From contig NZ_SRJC01000011.1 in the NCBI RefSeq assembly GCF_004684905.1, positions 1,879 through 36,457 of the forward strand: a DNA stretch of 34,579 nucleotides, read 5' to 3'. The translations under genes and the position numbers were made by a program. Positions 16,863 to 25,236 of this stretch are shown here, in pieces. How positions within the stretch are numbered: the first letter of the stretch is position 1; every line of letters begins with the position of its first letter. The notes beneath the pieces are model-generated. The model worked only from the letters and a program-made list of their open reading frames with translations, made no database searches and was not told the DNA's origin. The DNA comes from Halobacillus salinus. Lineage in GTDB: Bacteria; Bacillota; Bacilli; Bacillales; Halobacillaceae.

Positions 16863-18551
16863 TTACTCTGCTCGGACCCAGATGAAGTCGTAGGCTCCGA
16901 GCGTCACGTCTTCTTCCACTTTTTCTTCATTAAACAGATTGTACCCTGCTTCGGGAAGAGATATCGTCACCTCTTGTTTCGATGTGTTCACAGCGAAAAA
17001 GAGTCGTTCGTTTGTTTCTTCATTATATCGTGTCAGCGCGAATACGCGCTCGTCCAGCTCGACCACCTGCTGCTTGGCATAAGGCGAGAAGGCACTTTCT
17101 TCTTTTCGAATGTCGATCATGCGCTGCATGCCTTCAAAGATCCCCTTGCGGCGTGGGTCGTTTTTCAATTCGTGGTTGATCTTGTCGTACTCTAACTTTT
17201 CCCGGTTGATGCGACGGTTGATGCCGGACGCTTCCAATCCTTTGCGATCATTTTTCGAACCGAGCAGGGAGTGGTAATAAATCGCCGGAATACCGATCAC
17301 GGACAAGAGAATCGAGTGGGCGGCGAGCATTTTTGCGATGACGTCTTCTTCGGTCGTATCCTCTTTCTGGTTGACGAGCGCTTCAGAGTAGTTGATGTTC
17401 AGCTCATAAACCGACTGGCTGCCGTCCGGGTTGCTCTTATAGGACACTTCGCCGCCGTTCGCTTTCACTTTTTCGACGAGGGTCTGTTTTTCCTCTTCGG
17501 TCAAAATGCCTTCGGTCGGGCGCATGCCGATGCCGTCGTGGCTCGCGAGAAAGTTGAAGTACGTCGCCGTATCAGACACCTTGTCGATCGTCTTCGCCCA
17601 GTCGGTCAGCTTCGTCGCGTCATGTGTTGTGAAGCTGTGTAGGACGAGCGGCGGCAGCGTGAACTGGTAGACCATGTTCGCTTCGTTCGTGCCGTTGCCG
17701 AAGTAGCTGATGTTTTCTTGGTGCGGCACGTTCGTTTCCGTGATGATCTGTGCGTTCGGCTGGTAGTGGCTCATAATCGTCTGCCAAAGCTGGATGATCG
17801 CGTGCGCTTCGGGAAGGTGGATGCACGTCGTGCCGGACTTTTTCCAAATGAAGCCGATCGCATCGAGACGGATGCTCTTCCCGCCCTGTTGCGCGTATTC
17901 CATCAGGATGTTCGTAATCTCAAGCAGGGCCGGGAAGTGCTTGAAGTTGATGTCGACCTGGTCTTCACTGAACGTCGTCCATGCCGTCTTCGTCCCGTTG
18001 TTCCCTTCGTACTCGTGGAAAAGGGGCGAGGTACGCGGCCGGACGACTTGACTCGTATCGAAGTTCTCGTCTTTCGGGATGAAGAATTCGCTGAATGCAG
18101 GATCGTCGTTCAAGTAGCGCTGGAACCAATCGCTCAACTGCGAGATGTGGTTTGCGACGAAATCGAACATCATCCGGAAGTCTTTCGAAAAGGTGTTGAT
18201 GTCCTCCCACGTACCGAGCGCCGGGTCTATTTTCCGGTAGTCGGTCACCGAGAAGCCGTCATCGGATGTGTACGGGAACATCGGAAGCAGGTGGACGTCG
18301 GTGATCGTCTCGCCGACTTCTTCTTTCAAAAAGCGGTGCAGGATCGGTAGCGTCGCTTTGCCTTCCTGGTAGACGCTATCCCCGTACGTGATCAAGTAAA
18401 CGTTCTTTTCCGTGAGGGGAGCGGGAGCCGTCCAGTCTTGGCTGGACCAGTGCTCCAAGAACGCCCGGAACTGCTCGGTGTATTCAGGTTGAAAATCGTC
18501 TTTGTAGATGTCTTTCAAGTGCGATTCGATCTGGTTCAGTAGCGTGCTCAT
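16863..18551 (-). CDS. GH13_18 glycoside phosphorylase, probable glucosylglycerate phosphorylase
   Basis: A 562-residue (beta/alpha)8 enzyme of the sucrose phosphorylase subfamily. Visible GH13 residues are DFVANH at 130-135, nucleophile D230 in SIRLDAIGF, acid/base E272 in IITETNVPH and D339 in NFLASHDGIG. The segment IWKKSGTTCIHLPEAH after the nucleophile resembles glucosylglycerate phosphorylases (YcjM type) rather than classic sucrose phosphorylase; this is from memory of the family. Expected reaction: glucosylglycerate plus phosphate gives glucose 1-phosphate and glycerate, matching the downstream glycerate kinase. The start overlaps the GH38 stop as ATGA, with GAGGAG upstream, so translation is coupled. 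A sucrose or sucrose 6'-phosphate phosphorylase is the main alternative. Confidence 0.7.
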   Translation of the reverse strand: MSTLLNQIESHLKDIYKDDFQPEYTEQFRAFLEHWSSQDWTAPAPLTEKNVYLITYGDSVYQEGKATLPILHRFLKEEVGETITDVHLLPMFPYTSDDGFSVTDYRKIDPALGTWEDINTFSKDFRMMFDFVANHISQLSDWFQRYLNDDPAFSEFFIPKDENFDTSQVVRPRTSPLFHEYEGNNGTKTAWTTFSEDQVDINFKHFPALLEITNILMEYAQQGGKSIRLDAIGFIWKKSGTTCIHLPEAHAIIQLWQTIMSHYQPNAQIITETNVPHQENISYFGNGTNEANMVYQFTLPPLVLHSFTTHDATKLTDWAKTIDKVSDTATYFNFLASHDGIGMRPTEGILTEEEKQTLVEKVKANGGEVSYKSNPDGSQSVYELNINYSEALVNQKEDTTEEDVIAKMLAAHSILLSVIGIPAIYYHSLLGSKNDRKGLEASGINRRINREKLEYDKINHELKNDPRRKGIFEGMQRMIDIRKEESAFSPYAKQQVVELDERVFALTRYNEETNERLFFAVNTSKQEVTISLPEAGYNLFNEEKVEEDVTLGAYDFIWVRAE

Positions 18552-21202
18552 CGTGATGCTCCTCTCAGTTTGATCGTTTGATATCCGTAGGCTGGAATGG
18601 TGATGATTTCGACTTTTTCAAGCGGGTTTTCCGACAAGTCGGTCGTAGCCATGTCCGTCAGCTGATCGCTCGTAATCGTTCCGGTGACCTCGTTGTCTGC
18701 CGGATTGTAAAGGCGCACGATGACACTGCCGTCGTCGTGGGCTTTTTTGATCGAGCTGATGAACAGGTCTTTATTTTCTAGTGCAGCTAGCGAGTAATCG
18801 GCTGGCAGCTTTTCGATCGGATACGGAATTTCGAAACGATCGAGTCGCTCTTCGAACGTGTTCAAGCTCTGGTTCTGATACGTTACGTAGCGTTCGTTGT
18901 AGCGATCGACCAGGTCGAACAGATTAGAAGCTTCGACTGCGCCGCCCTTCATGTGAATCGCGTAATCGAACGTCATCTTACCGGTCATTTGCGCATCCGG
19001 TGTCGTGACGACTTTGTTGTTGATGCCGGAAGCACGTCCTGGGCGCCATGCCAAGTCGTCGCGGCCGAGCAGTCCGACACTGCGGAAGAGCGTGAGCGCG
19101 AACTTGCCGGATTCCTTCAACACTTCGTATTCTTTCAGGCCTTTTGTGAAAATAGACAAGTGGTTTTTCTTATCTTCGACTCCGGCGAATTGTTCGACGG
19201 TGTAAATCGGTACGGGCGCTTCTTTGTAGCCGTTTTCCTTCCAGTTCGCCATGCGCGGATTTTCCACGGGACGTTGAATCAGGCTGTAACCCTGGTCTCC
19301 AAACGATTGCTGTGGCTTTTCGACCGGTGTTTGGATCAAGGCGCGGACGCGGTGGTCATGCACATCGTTGTCGATGTGATGCTGGACGCGGACCGTGTCT
19401 TCGCTGCGGCGCATTTCAAAGGTCGTTTGTATCGTGAAGCTTTTCTGCTTGGACGGGTTCAACCGTTGATCCAAGTCAGCAGGAAGTTGCTTCGTATGCT
19501 CGATCGTCATCCGTTCGACGTGCTTGGATTTTTCCACGCTGATGAGTTCGAACTGATTCAATATGATCGGCTCGTCTCCAGGCAACGGGGAGTAGTCGTA
19601 CGAGTCCCCGGCATCGGCGGTGTCTTCGAACTGTAGGAAGTCAGCGGCCGTCGTTCCGGATGCTTTTTCGGTAAGAATCAGGGTGCCTTCGGTTACTTCC
19701 AGTTTGTACGTGTCGTTTTCAATGATGGTATCGTTCTCAGGGGTGAGCTGGTCTACGTCGCCGCCTTTTGTTACTTGCAATGTCGTGTAGCCAAGGGCAG
19801 GAATCGCCGCCGATTCGATCAGAATCTCGGAGCGGTAGTAACCTGGAATCTCCACTTCTTTATCGCCTTCTGCTGTCACGACGATTTTCTTGCCGCCGCT
19901 CAAGTACTCCTGGTTCGTGATCGTGAAATCGAGCGCTTCGCCATCTAAGTTCTTGATCTGGAGGTCTTTTTCATTGGTGAAAAGGACGGTTTCGACTGTG
20001 CCAAGGTATGGTTTGGCGTGTGTGTTGAACAGGACGGTGATGTTATCTTGCTCTGACTGGTTGGAAATCGCGTGCGTCAACTGGCGTTTGATCAAGTTCA
20101 TCAGTCCGTCTGCCTGGCGGACGATTTTTTCGAGACGTTTCATGATGTCTTCGTTCGTATCGTCCGAGTTGCAGCCGCCGATCGAGTCGTGGGCGTGGAC
20201 GTCGAACAGGTTCTTCCACATTTCATCGAGTCGCGCCTGCGGGTACTTGAGTCCGAGCGATTGACCGATGACCGCGAGCGGTTCGAGTTGGTTGATCAGT
20301 TTATGCTCGACGATCGCGTTCCACTTTTTGATGTCGTAACGCTGGGAGCGGATCGTGTTGTGGATGCGTGATCGTTCGGTTGCGATCAGTTCGCCTTCGA
20401 TCACGTTCGGGAAGTTGTTTTCGCTCCACGTATCTTCCATGAACTGTTCGTAATCGGATAGGAGGTATTCGTGCTCGTCGTCTTTTTCGTTCAGTTTTTC
20501 AATTGTTTCCGGGAAGTGCTGGCGTACGAAAACTTGGTCCCCGCCGGATGGGAGGAGCAGGTTGTCGGTGTCCTTGTTCAGATTCGCAAGTTTTTGCAAC
20601 ATTGGGATCAGTTTTTCTTCATAAAAGTCGTCTTCTGCGCTCAGGAATTTACCTGGGCCGTATCCCATCGGCATCACGTTCGCTTTGACCGATTCGCCGT
20701 CCGGGGACTTCCAAGTGAAGTTCACGTTGCCGTCGAGCTGGTCAGTGTAAATGCCGCGTTGGAGGATGGCGTAGTCGATGCCGAATCCTTTGAAAAGGGA
20801 CGGGAGGTACGTATTTTGACCGAAGATGTCCGGCAGGTAGCCGATGTTCATCGAGTGGCCCATCTTTTCTGTACCTTTCACGCCGTACAATAGGTTACGG
20901 AGCAGCGATTCTTTGTGGACGAGCAGAGAATCAGCTTGGGTGTACCAAGGCCCGACGTAGATGCGCTTCGCTTCGATCATCTGCTTCAGACGGTCGTAGT
21001 TTTCGGGGCGGACCTTAAGATATTCATCGACGATCGACATTTGCGCATCGAAGACGTAGCCGTGGTAGTTGTCATTCGTTTCAAGCAGGTCGATCAAGTG
21101 GTCCATATTTTCTGCTAGTAAAAGGTTAGAATCTTCTATTGTAAAGTACCATTCTCTGTCCCAGTGCGAATGCGGGACGACGTAGACACGTTTCTTCTTC
21201 AT
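18548..21202 (-). CDS. mngB: GH38 alpha-mannosidase (mannosylglycerate hydrolase type)
   Basis: An 884-residue enzyme, close in size to Escherichia coli MngB. The zinc/active-site motifs of family 38 are present: PHSHWDREWY with H13 and D15, the nucleophile D125 in GYLPDIFGQ, and HAHDSIGGC further on. MngB cleaves 2-O-(6-phospho-alpha-mannosyl)-glycerate to mannose 6-phosphate and glycerate. ATG 21202 is chosen because GGAGG lies 8 bases upstream and the family motif starts at once; the frame extends 46 codons further with unrelated sequence. It follows the PTS gene by 64 bp and overlaps the GH13 gene by 4 bp. General alpha-mannosidase activity on N-glycans is the alternative, less likely beside a PTS and glycerate kinase. 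Confidence 0.8.
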   Translation of the reverse strand: MKKKRVYVVPHSHWDREWYFTIEDSNLLLAENMDHLIDLLETNDNYHGYVFDAQMSIVDEYLKVRPENYDRLKQMIEAKRIYVGPWYTQADSLLVHKESLLRNLLYGVKGTEKMGHSMNIGYLPDIFGQNTYLPSLFKGFGIDYAILQRGIYTDQLDGNVNFTWKSPDGESVKANVMPMGYGPGKFLSAEDDFYEEKLIPMLQKLANLNKDTDNLLLPSGGDQVFVRQHFPETIEKLNEKDDEHEYLLSDYEQFMEDTWSENNFPNVIEGELIATERSRIHNTIRSQRYDIKKWNAIVEHKLINQLEPLAVIGQSLGLKYPQARLDEMWKNLFDVHAHDSIGGCNSDDTNEDIMKRLEKIVRQADGLMNLIKRQLTHAISNQSEQDNITVLFNTHAKPYLGTVETVLFTNEKDLQIKNLDGEALDFTITNQEYLSGGKKIVVTAEGDKEVEIPGYYRSEILIESAAIPALGYTTLQVTKGGDVDQLTPENDTIIENDTYKLEVTEGTLILTEKASGTTAADFLQFEDTADAGDSYDYSPLPGDEPIILNQFELISVEKSKHVERMTIEHTKQLPADLDQRLNPSKQKSFTIQTTFEMRRSEDTVRVQHHIDNDVHDHRVRALIQTPVEKPQQSFGDQGYSLIQRPVENPRMANWKENGYKEAPVPIYTVEQFAGVEDKKNHLSIFTKGLKEYEVLKESGKFALTLFRSVGLLGRDDLAWRPGRASGINNKVVTTPDAQMTGKMTFDYAIHMKGGAVEASNLFDLVDRYNERYVTYQNQSLNTFEERLDRFEIPYPIEKLPADYSLAALENKDLFISSIKKAHDDGSVIVRLYNPADNEVTGTITSDQLTDMATTDLSENPLEKVEIITIPAYGYQTIKLRGASR

Positions 21203-21225
21203 GATGAAATCCTCCAATATATCAT

Positions 21226-21252
21226 CAGCATGCCTGAAGGACAGGCATGCTG
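21226..21252 (-). other. Intercistronic stem-loop between PTS and GH38 genes
   Basis: A perfect 11-bp stem CAGCATGCCTG/CAGGCATGCTG with a 5-base loop lies between the PTS stop and the GH38 ribosome binding site. No T tract follows. It probably stabilises or marks a processing point of the operon mRNA. Confidence 0.7.
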
Positions 21253-21266
21253 GAATGTTCATTTTT

Positions 21267-23237
21267 TTAAATAGTGATCCGTCCGCGCTTGATGAGGGCG
21301 AAGCGGATGAAGATGTTCGCAAGGGCGATGAACATCGCACCGACGACGAGGCCGATGAGATAACCCCAGACGTTTTCGACTAACGGCCATCCCCAGAAGG
21401 CTGGCAGTGGATACCACTGAACCGCGCCGAGCAGGACAGCTGTGACCGAACCGATGACGGCTCCGACGATGTTGATCGGAATCGTGATCAGAGGGTTGCG
21501 GAGCATGAACGGAATCGCACCTTCACTGATGGCGATCAGGCCGAGCAGGATCGATGTATTCCCTGTGACGCGCAAGTTGGCGTCGAATACGCGACGGCCA
21601 ACGACGTAGCGGTCAAGCACCGTAGCAAGACCGAGTCCGATCGGTGGAATGACAATCGCAAGCACTCGTGCTGTCAGTGGGAAAATCTGATCGGCGGCAA
21701 GTCCGATGTTGATCGCACCAGCTGCTTTGTTGATCGGTCCACCAAGGTCGAATGCCGTAGCGGCAGCGATGACCGTCGATAGCACGATTTCACCAGATTC
21801 CTGCGACGCTTCGATCGTGTTGCGCAAGAGTAGGTTCAATCCGCCGAAGACAGGGTCGACGATGTAAAAGTTCAAGAAGAAAATCGATAATACACTGATA
21901 GCCGGGATGATCAGCATCGGCTTCATTGCTGATAAGTTTTTGCCAAGCTTGATTTTCTTGTTCAAGAACCGGGCGACGTAACCGGCAGTGAGTCCGAGAA
22001 TTAATGCTCCGAAGAATCCGGATGGAATTCCGTCTTCGATGCCCCAGAAGCGATAGTGGATCCCTGCTGCGAACAATCCACCGATGAAACCGGCGACGAT
22101 GCCGACACGGTCAGCCAGCGCATACGCTGTGAACGCGGCGAAGATCGGGTACATGAACTGGAAGATCAAAAATCCGAATTTATCTAAGTAGTGCAGAATA
22201 ACAAACAGTTCATTGCTGTGGGTCGCATAAGAGATATCGTTGATTTCGTTGACGAGTCCGAACGGGATGGCACCGAGTTTGGCAATTCCCATCATCAGAC
22301 CAGCGGCAACGATTACCGGAATCATGTAGGAAATACCGGTCAGGATCGCTTGTGCCATTTCGGCTAGAATGCCGGTTTTCTTGTTCGCTCCGCCTCCGTT
22401 TGAAGAGGACTCGGCGGATTCTTCGGTCGCTTCGACGACACCGTCCGGGTTGTTCAGGACGCGTTCCACCAATTCTTCACCTTTCGCGAGCGGTTCCGCG
22501 ACACGGACTTGGACGTAAGGCAGTCCTTTGAAGCGTTCTTTTCCTTTCGGAGAAATGTCCGTTGCGAAAATGATCGCGTCCGCTTCGTCGATCATTTGCT
22601 GCGTATGTTCATCTTCTAGACCGTTCGCTCCTTGTTTTTCGGTGAGGACGCGGTAGCCTTTTCTCTTGCCGGCTTGTTCGAGTGCTTCCGCTGCCATGTA
22701 CGTATGGGCGATGCCGGCAGCACAAGCGGTTACGGCGAGGATCGTTTTCGTGTATTCGCCGGTGTCTTCGGCTTTTTCACTTGTCGCATCGAGTGCCGTC
22801 ATCAGTTCTTGTGGATTTTTCGCATCCATCAAGTTCTGGTAGTAGTCCTGGTCCATCAAACGAGTGCTCAGTTCCGACAACAGGTTCAAGTGGGTCGAGC
22901 CAGATTCTCCTTCTGGAATTGCGAGTAGGAAAACGAGTTCCACTGCGTTGTTCGGGTCGATGCTCTCCCACTCCGTAACAGGTTTCTCCAGTCGGGCTAC
23001 GGCGAAGGCCGGCTTTTTGACGGCTGCCGATTTTCCGTGCGGGATGGCGAGGCCTTTTTCCAAACCGGTCGGGGAGACCTGCTCGCGTTCTAAAACGGTT
23101 TCAAAATATTCCTCTTTCGATGACAGGTACCCTTGATCGTAGAGGGTTTCTGTCAGTTTCCAAATGACGTCTTCTTTCTTCGTCTCCTGCAAGTCGTATC
23201 TGATGAGAGACGGTTGGGTCATCTGCTTCAGTTCCAT
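21267..23237 (-). CDS. mngA: PTS fructose-family EIIABC, probable mannosylglycerate transporter
   Basis: A 656-residue A-B-C fusion. EIIA: phospho-His H67 in GLAIPHGK. EIIB: phospho-Cys C172 in TACAAGIAHTYMAAEAL. A Ser/Gly-rich linker near 275-285 leads to the EIIC membrane domain with about 8-10 spans to the C-terminus. The A-B-C order and fructose-family type match MngA, which imports 2-O-alpha-mannosyl-D-glycerate as its 6-phosphate. ATG 23237 has AAGGCGG about 9 bases upstream; Met6 is a possible alternative. It is first in the operon and transcribed divergently from the RpiR regulator gene. The substrate is inferred from the adjacent GH38 and glycerate kinase; a fructose or mannose PTS remains possible. 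Confidence 0.8.
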   Translation of the reverse strand: MELKQMTQPSLIRYDLQETKKEDVIWKLTETLYDQGYLSSKEEYFETVLEREQVSPTGLEKGLAIPHGKSAAVKKPAFAVARLEKPVTEWESIDPNNAVELVFLLAIPEGESGSTHLNLLSELSTRLMDQDYYQNLMDAKNPQELMTALDATSEKAEDTGEYTKTILAVTACAAGIAHTYMAAEALEQAGKRKGYRVLTEKQGANGLEDEHTQQMIDEADAIIFATDISPKGKERFKGLPYVQVRVAEPLAKGEELVERVLNNPDGVVEATEESAESSSNGGGANKKTGILAEMAQAILTGISYMIPVIVAAGLMMGIAKLGAIPFGLVNEINDISYATHSNELFVILHYLDKFGFLIFQFMYPIFAAFTAYALADRVGIVAGFIGGLFAAGIHYRFWGIEDGIPSGFFGALILGLTAGYVARFLNKKIKLGKNLSAMKPMLIIPAISVLSIFFLNFYIVDPVFGGLNLLLRNTIEASQESGEIVLSTVIAAATAFDLGGPINKAAGAINIGLAADQIFPLTARVLAIVIPPIGLGLATVLDRYVVGRRVFDANLRVTGNTSILLGLIAISEGAIPFMLRNPLITIPINIVGAVIGSVTAVLLGAVQWYPLPAFWGWPLVENVWGYLIGLVVGAMFIALANIFIRFALIKRGRITI

Positions 23238-23262
23238 TACAAGTCACCGCCTTGTTGAATTT

Positions 23263-23277
23263 TTGTAAGTGTTTTCA
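23263..23277 (-). promoter_or_regulatory. cre-like catabolite-repression site
   Basis: TTGTAAGTGTTTTCA matches the CcpA box WTGNAANCGNWWNCW at all but one position. It lies between the predicted operon start point and the ribosome binding site, where CcpA would act as a roadblock. Confidence 0.5.
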
Positions 23278-23298
23278 TCTTGCTCTATTACAGTTGTA

Positions 23299-23326
23299 TC
23301 ATAGGTTCCGGGCTTGTGGTTGTACA
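23299..23326 (-). promoter_or_regulatory. Promoter of the mng-type operon
   Basis: On the minus strand TGTACA (-35-like, 4 of 6), 17 bases, then TATGAT (-10). The -35 is one of the TGTACA operator motifs, so a bound regulator would compete with RNA polymerase or contact it. Confidence 0.5.
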
Positions 23327-23345
23327 GGAAATGTACATTTGTACA
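23321..23345. promoter_or_regulatory. Triple TGTACA operator region
   Basis: TGTACA occurs at 23321, 23332 and 23340. The middle copy is the core of a perfect 12-bp palindrome AAATGTACATTT (23329-23340). It is the best candidate binding site for the adjacent RpiR regulator. Confidence 0.5.
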
Positions 23346-23400
23346 TTCACAAGTGAAGGAGTACAATGAACATGGATTAGTAGAGAAGGGGTATGCCTTT

Positions 23401-24150
23401 ATGGGAAAAGTGATGGAGAAGTTCTCCGGACACTTGTCGGAACTGACACATTCCGAAAAGCATGTTTTATATTATATCGAAGACCATCTCGAACAGGCGA
23501 AGACGATGCCGCTTACGAAAATGGCCGAGGCGAACAGCGTCAGCACGACGACGATCGTCCGCATGTGCCATAAGCTCGGACTCGACGGCTTCGCTGAGTT
23601 GAAATATATTTTGAAAACGATCGACGCGACGATCATGCCGACCGATCAGAATCCGGTCGAGCGGTATGTGACGGATATTACGAACAGTCTCGAAACGATT
23701 GCACATGAGGATCTGGAGGAGATAGCCGGCTTGATGAAGGGTGCGAACCGGATCGTCATCCTGTCTGTCGGCCTTACGAAGATGGCTGGCGAATACTTAA
23801 GTAAACGGTTGATGCAGCTGAACCAGACGTCGACCTACATCTATGAATCGCACATGATCGACCTGATCAGCAACTGGATCGGCCGTGATGATTTGGTCAT
23901 CTTCCTTTCGTCCAGTGGTGAGACGGAGACGCTGCTTAATGCCGCGGATAAAATAGGTCATCTGAACGTGCCGAGTGTGTCGGTTACGAACGACCCGGAC
24001 AGCACGCTTCGGAAGCTGACGACGCATGGGGTCAGTGCGCCTGTCCAGAAGGTGACGTATGTGGGCTATGATGTGTCGGCGCGTTCGACGCTTGTGATGT
24101 TGTGTGATTTGATATTTGAGTATGTGTTGAAGTTGGTGGCGGATGAATGA
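23401..24150 (+). CDS. RpiR/MurR-family transcriptional regulator
   Basis: A 249-residue regulator. Residues of about 1-75 are the RpiR-type helix-turn-helix (LTHSEKHVLYYIEDHL, then KMAEANSVSTTTIVRMCHKLG). Residues of about 100-245 are a SIS sugar-phosphate-binding domain, with VGLTKMAGEYLSKRL and the IFLSSSGETETLLNAA phosphosugar loop. It is transcribed divergently from the PTS operon and separated by a region with TGTACA motifs, so it very likely controls that operon in response to a sugar phosphate such as mannose 6-phosphate or the imported phospho-glycoside (inference). GAAGGGG lies 9 bases before ATG 23401; the frame is open from farther upstream but without a better site. Confidence 0.88.
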   Translation: MGKVMEKFSGHLSELTHSEKHVLYYIEDHLEQAKTMPLTKMAEANSVSTTTIVRMCHKLGLDGFAELKYILKTIDATIMPTDQNPVERYVTDITNSLETIAHEDLEEIAGLMKGANRIVILSVGLTKMAGEYLSKRLMQLNQTSTYIYESHMIDLISNWIGRDDLVIFLSSSGETETLLNAADKIGHLNVPSVSVTNDPDSTLRKLTTHGVSAPVQKVTYVGYDVSARSTLVMLCDLIFEYVLKLVADE

Positions 24151-24218
24151 TGTGCTTTGGGCTCGGGTCTGAGCTTGATTTGAGCTGGGTTTGATTTGAG
24201 TTGGGCCTGATTTGATTT

Positions 24219-24256
24219 GGGGACGGTTCTCGTGTTTTGCCACGAGAACCGTCCCC
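24219..24256. repeat. GGGGACGG hairpin repeat, copy L
   Basis: Stem GGGGACGGTTCTCGTG / CACGAGAACCGTCCCC with loop TTTTGC. The left flank (24170-24218) is a run of imperfect TTTGAGTTGGGC units. Confidence 0.9.
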
Positions 24257-24363
24257 AATTAAACTTGGTCGACAGTTTAACTTGCACACCCCAATCCATC
24301 TATACTAGACTTTCATTCATATAGTCTTGATAGAATCGATTCCATAGATAGAGGAGAATGTAT

Positions 24364-25002
24364 ATGACGGAACAGAATCTAGTTTGGTATGCAAGTTTCG
24401 GATCGAACATCAACGTCGACCGGTTCCTATGCTACATCCGCGGCGGGAAGCCCGCGTTGTCGAATGATACAGAGCGCGGCTGCCGTGATGCGACGCTGCC
24501 GAGGAATGAGCGTCCTTTCGTCATGAACCATCAGCTCTATTTTGCAAAAGAAGCGGGACGCTGGAACGGAGGAGGCGTCGGATTCATCGACACCACTCGC
24601 GATGAGTCGTACAGAACGTACAGCAACATGTACCTCGTCACCCGCGAGCAGTTCATGGACATCACTGCGCAGGAAAACGGCTTGGACACGTTCGACATGG
24701 ACCTCGATGCCATCATGGAAAAAGGGTCAGACGTCGTCCAGGATTCGTGGTACGGCAACATCATCTATCTCGGGGATGAAGACGGTTATCCGGTCTTCAC
24801 GTTCACGAACCCTGAGCCGATCGCGCCGGACGAAGTGAACAAGCCATCGGTCGAGTATTTGAGTACGATCATCGGAGGCTTGAAGAAGGGTGTCAGGCTC
24901 TCGGATGAAGAGATTGTCGACTACTTCCTGGAGGTTCCTGGTGTGAAGGGGACGTTTACGGAAGCGGAGTTGAAGGGTGTTGTGGCGGGTGTCACTGTTT
25001 GA
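24364..25002 (+). CDS. Gamma-glutamylcyclotransferase-like fold protein
   Basis: A 212-residue protein. The N-terminal VWYASFGSNINVDRFLCYIRGG is the YGSN-type substrate loop of the GGCT-like fold, and GGGVGFIDTT and SWYGNIIYLGD follow as later core strands. Enzymes of the fold release 5-oxoproline from gamma-glutamyl compounds, but many relatives are unassigned, and this long form often carries only a histone deacetylase-like or hypothetical label. AGAGGAGA lies 7 bases before ATG 24364; ATG 24358 is in frame but too close to it. It is monocistronic between repeat copies L and M. Confidence 0.65.
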   Translation: MTEQNLVWYASFGSNINVDRFLCYIRGGKPALSNDTERGCRDATLPRNERPFVMNHQLYFAKEAGRWNGGGVGFIDTTRDESYRTYSNMYLVTREQFMDITAQENGLDTFDMDLDAIMEKGSDVVQDSWYGNIIYLGDEDGYPVFTFTNPEPIAPDEVNKPSVEYLSTIIGGLKKGVRLSDEEIVDYFLEVPGVKGTFTEAELKGVVAGVTV

Positions 25003-25045
25003 GTTGGATGCCTGATTTGAGTTGGAGTTGGGCTTGATTTGTGTT

Positions 25046-25064
25046 GGGGACGGTTCTCGCGTTA
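25046..25064 (+). repeat. GGGGACGG repeat, copy M: left arm only
   Basis: GGGGACGGTTCTCGCGTTA has no right arm before the next copy begins at 25112. It follows tandem GATTTGAGTTGG-like units. Confidence 0.8.
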
Positions 25065-25111
25065 GGGCTTCTGACTCGGACACAAATGGCATTTGAATTG
25101 GCATTTGATTT

Positions 25112-25153
25112 GGGGACGGTTCTCGTGTTTGACCAAACACGAGAACCGTCCCC
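25112..25153. repeat. GGGGACGG hairpin repeat, copy N
   Basis: Both arms are intact. Outer flanks GGGCTTGATTTG (before copy M) and CAATCAAACCCAAGCCC (after copy N) are partly complementary, so copies M and N may be nested in one larger inverted repeat. Confidence 0.9.
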
Positions 25154-25236
25154 AATTAAACTCAATCAAACCCAAGCCCTGCTCAACCAGCGTCCCTGTC
25201 AGAAAAAAGTGAATTCCCGAACATTTTCTATAACGA

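Noticed and set aside
17718-18350. A 210-codon plus-strand frame opposite the GH13 gene, and similar ones opposite GH38 and glycerate kinase
   Set aside because: They lie wholly inside strongly supported genes, have no family features or ribosome binding sites, and arise from GC-rich third positions.
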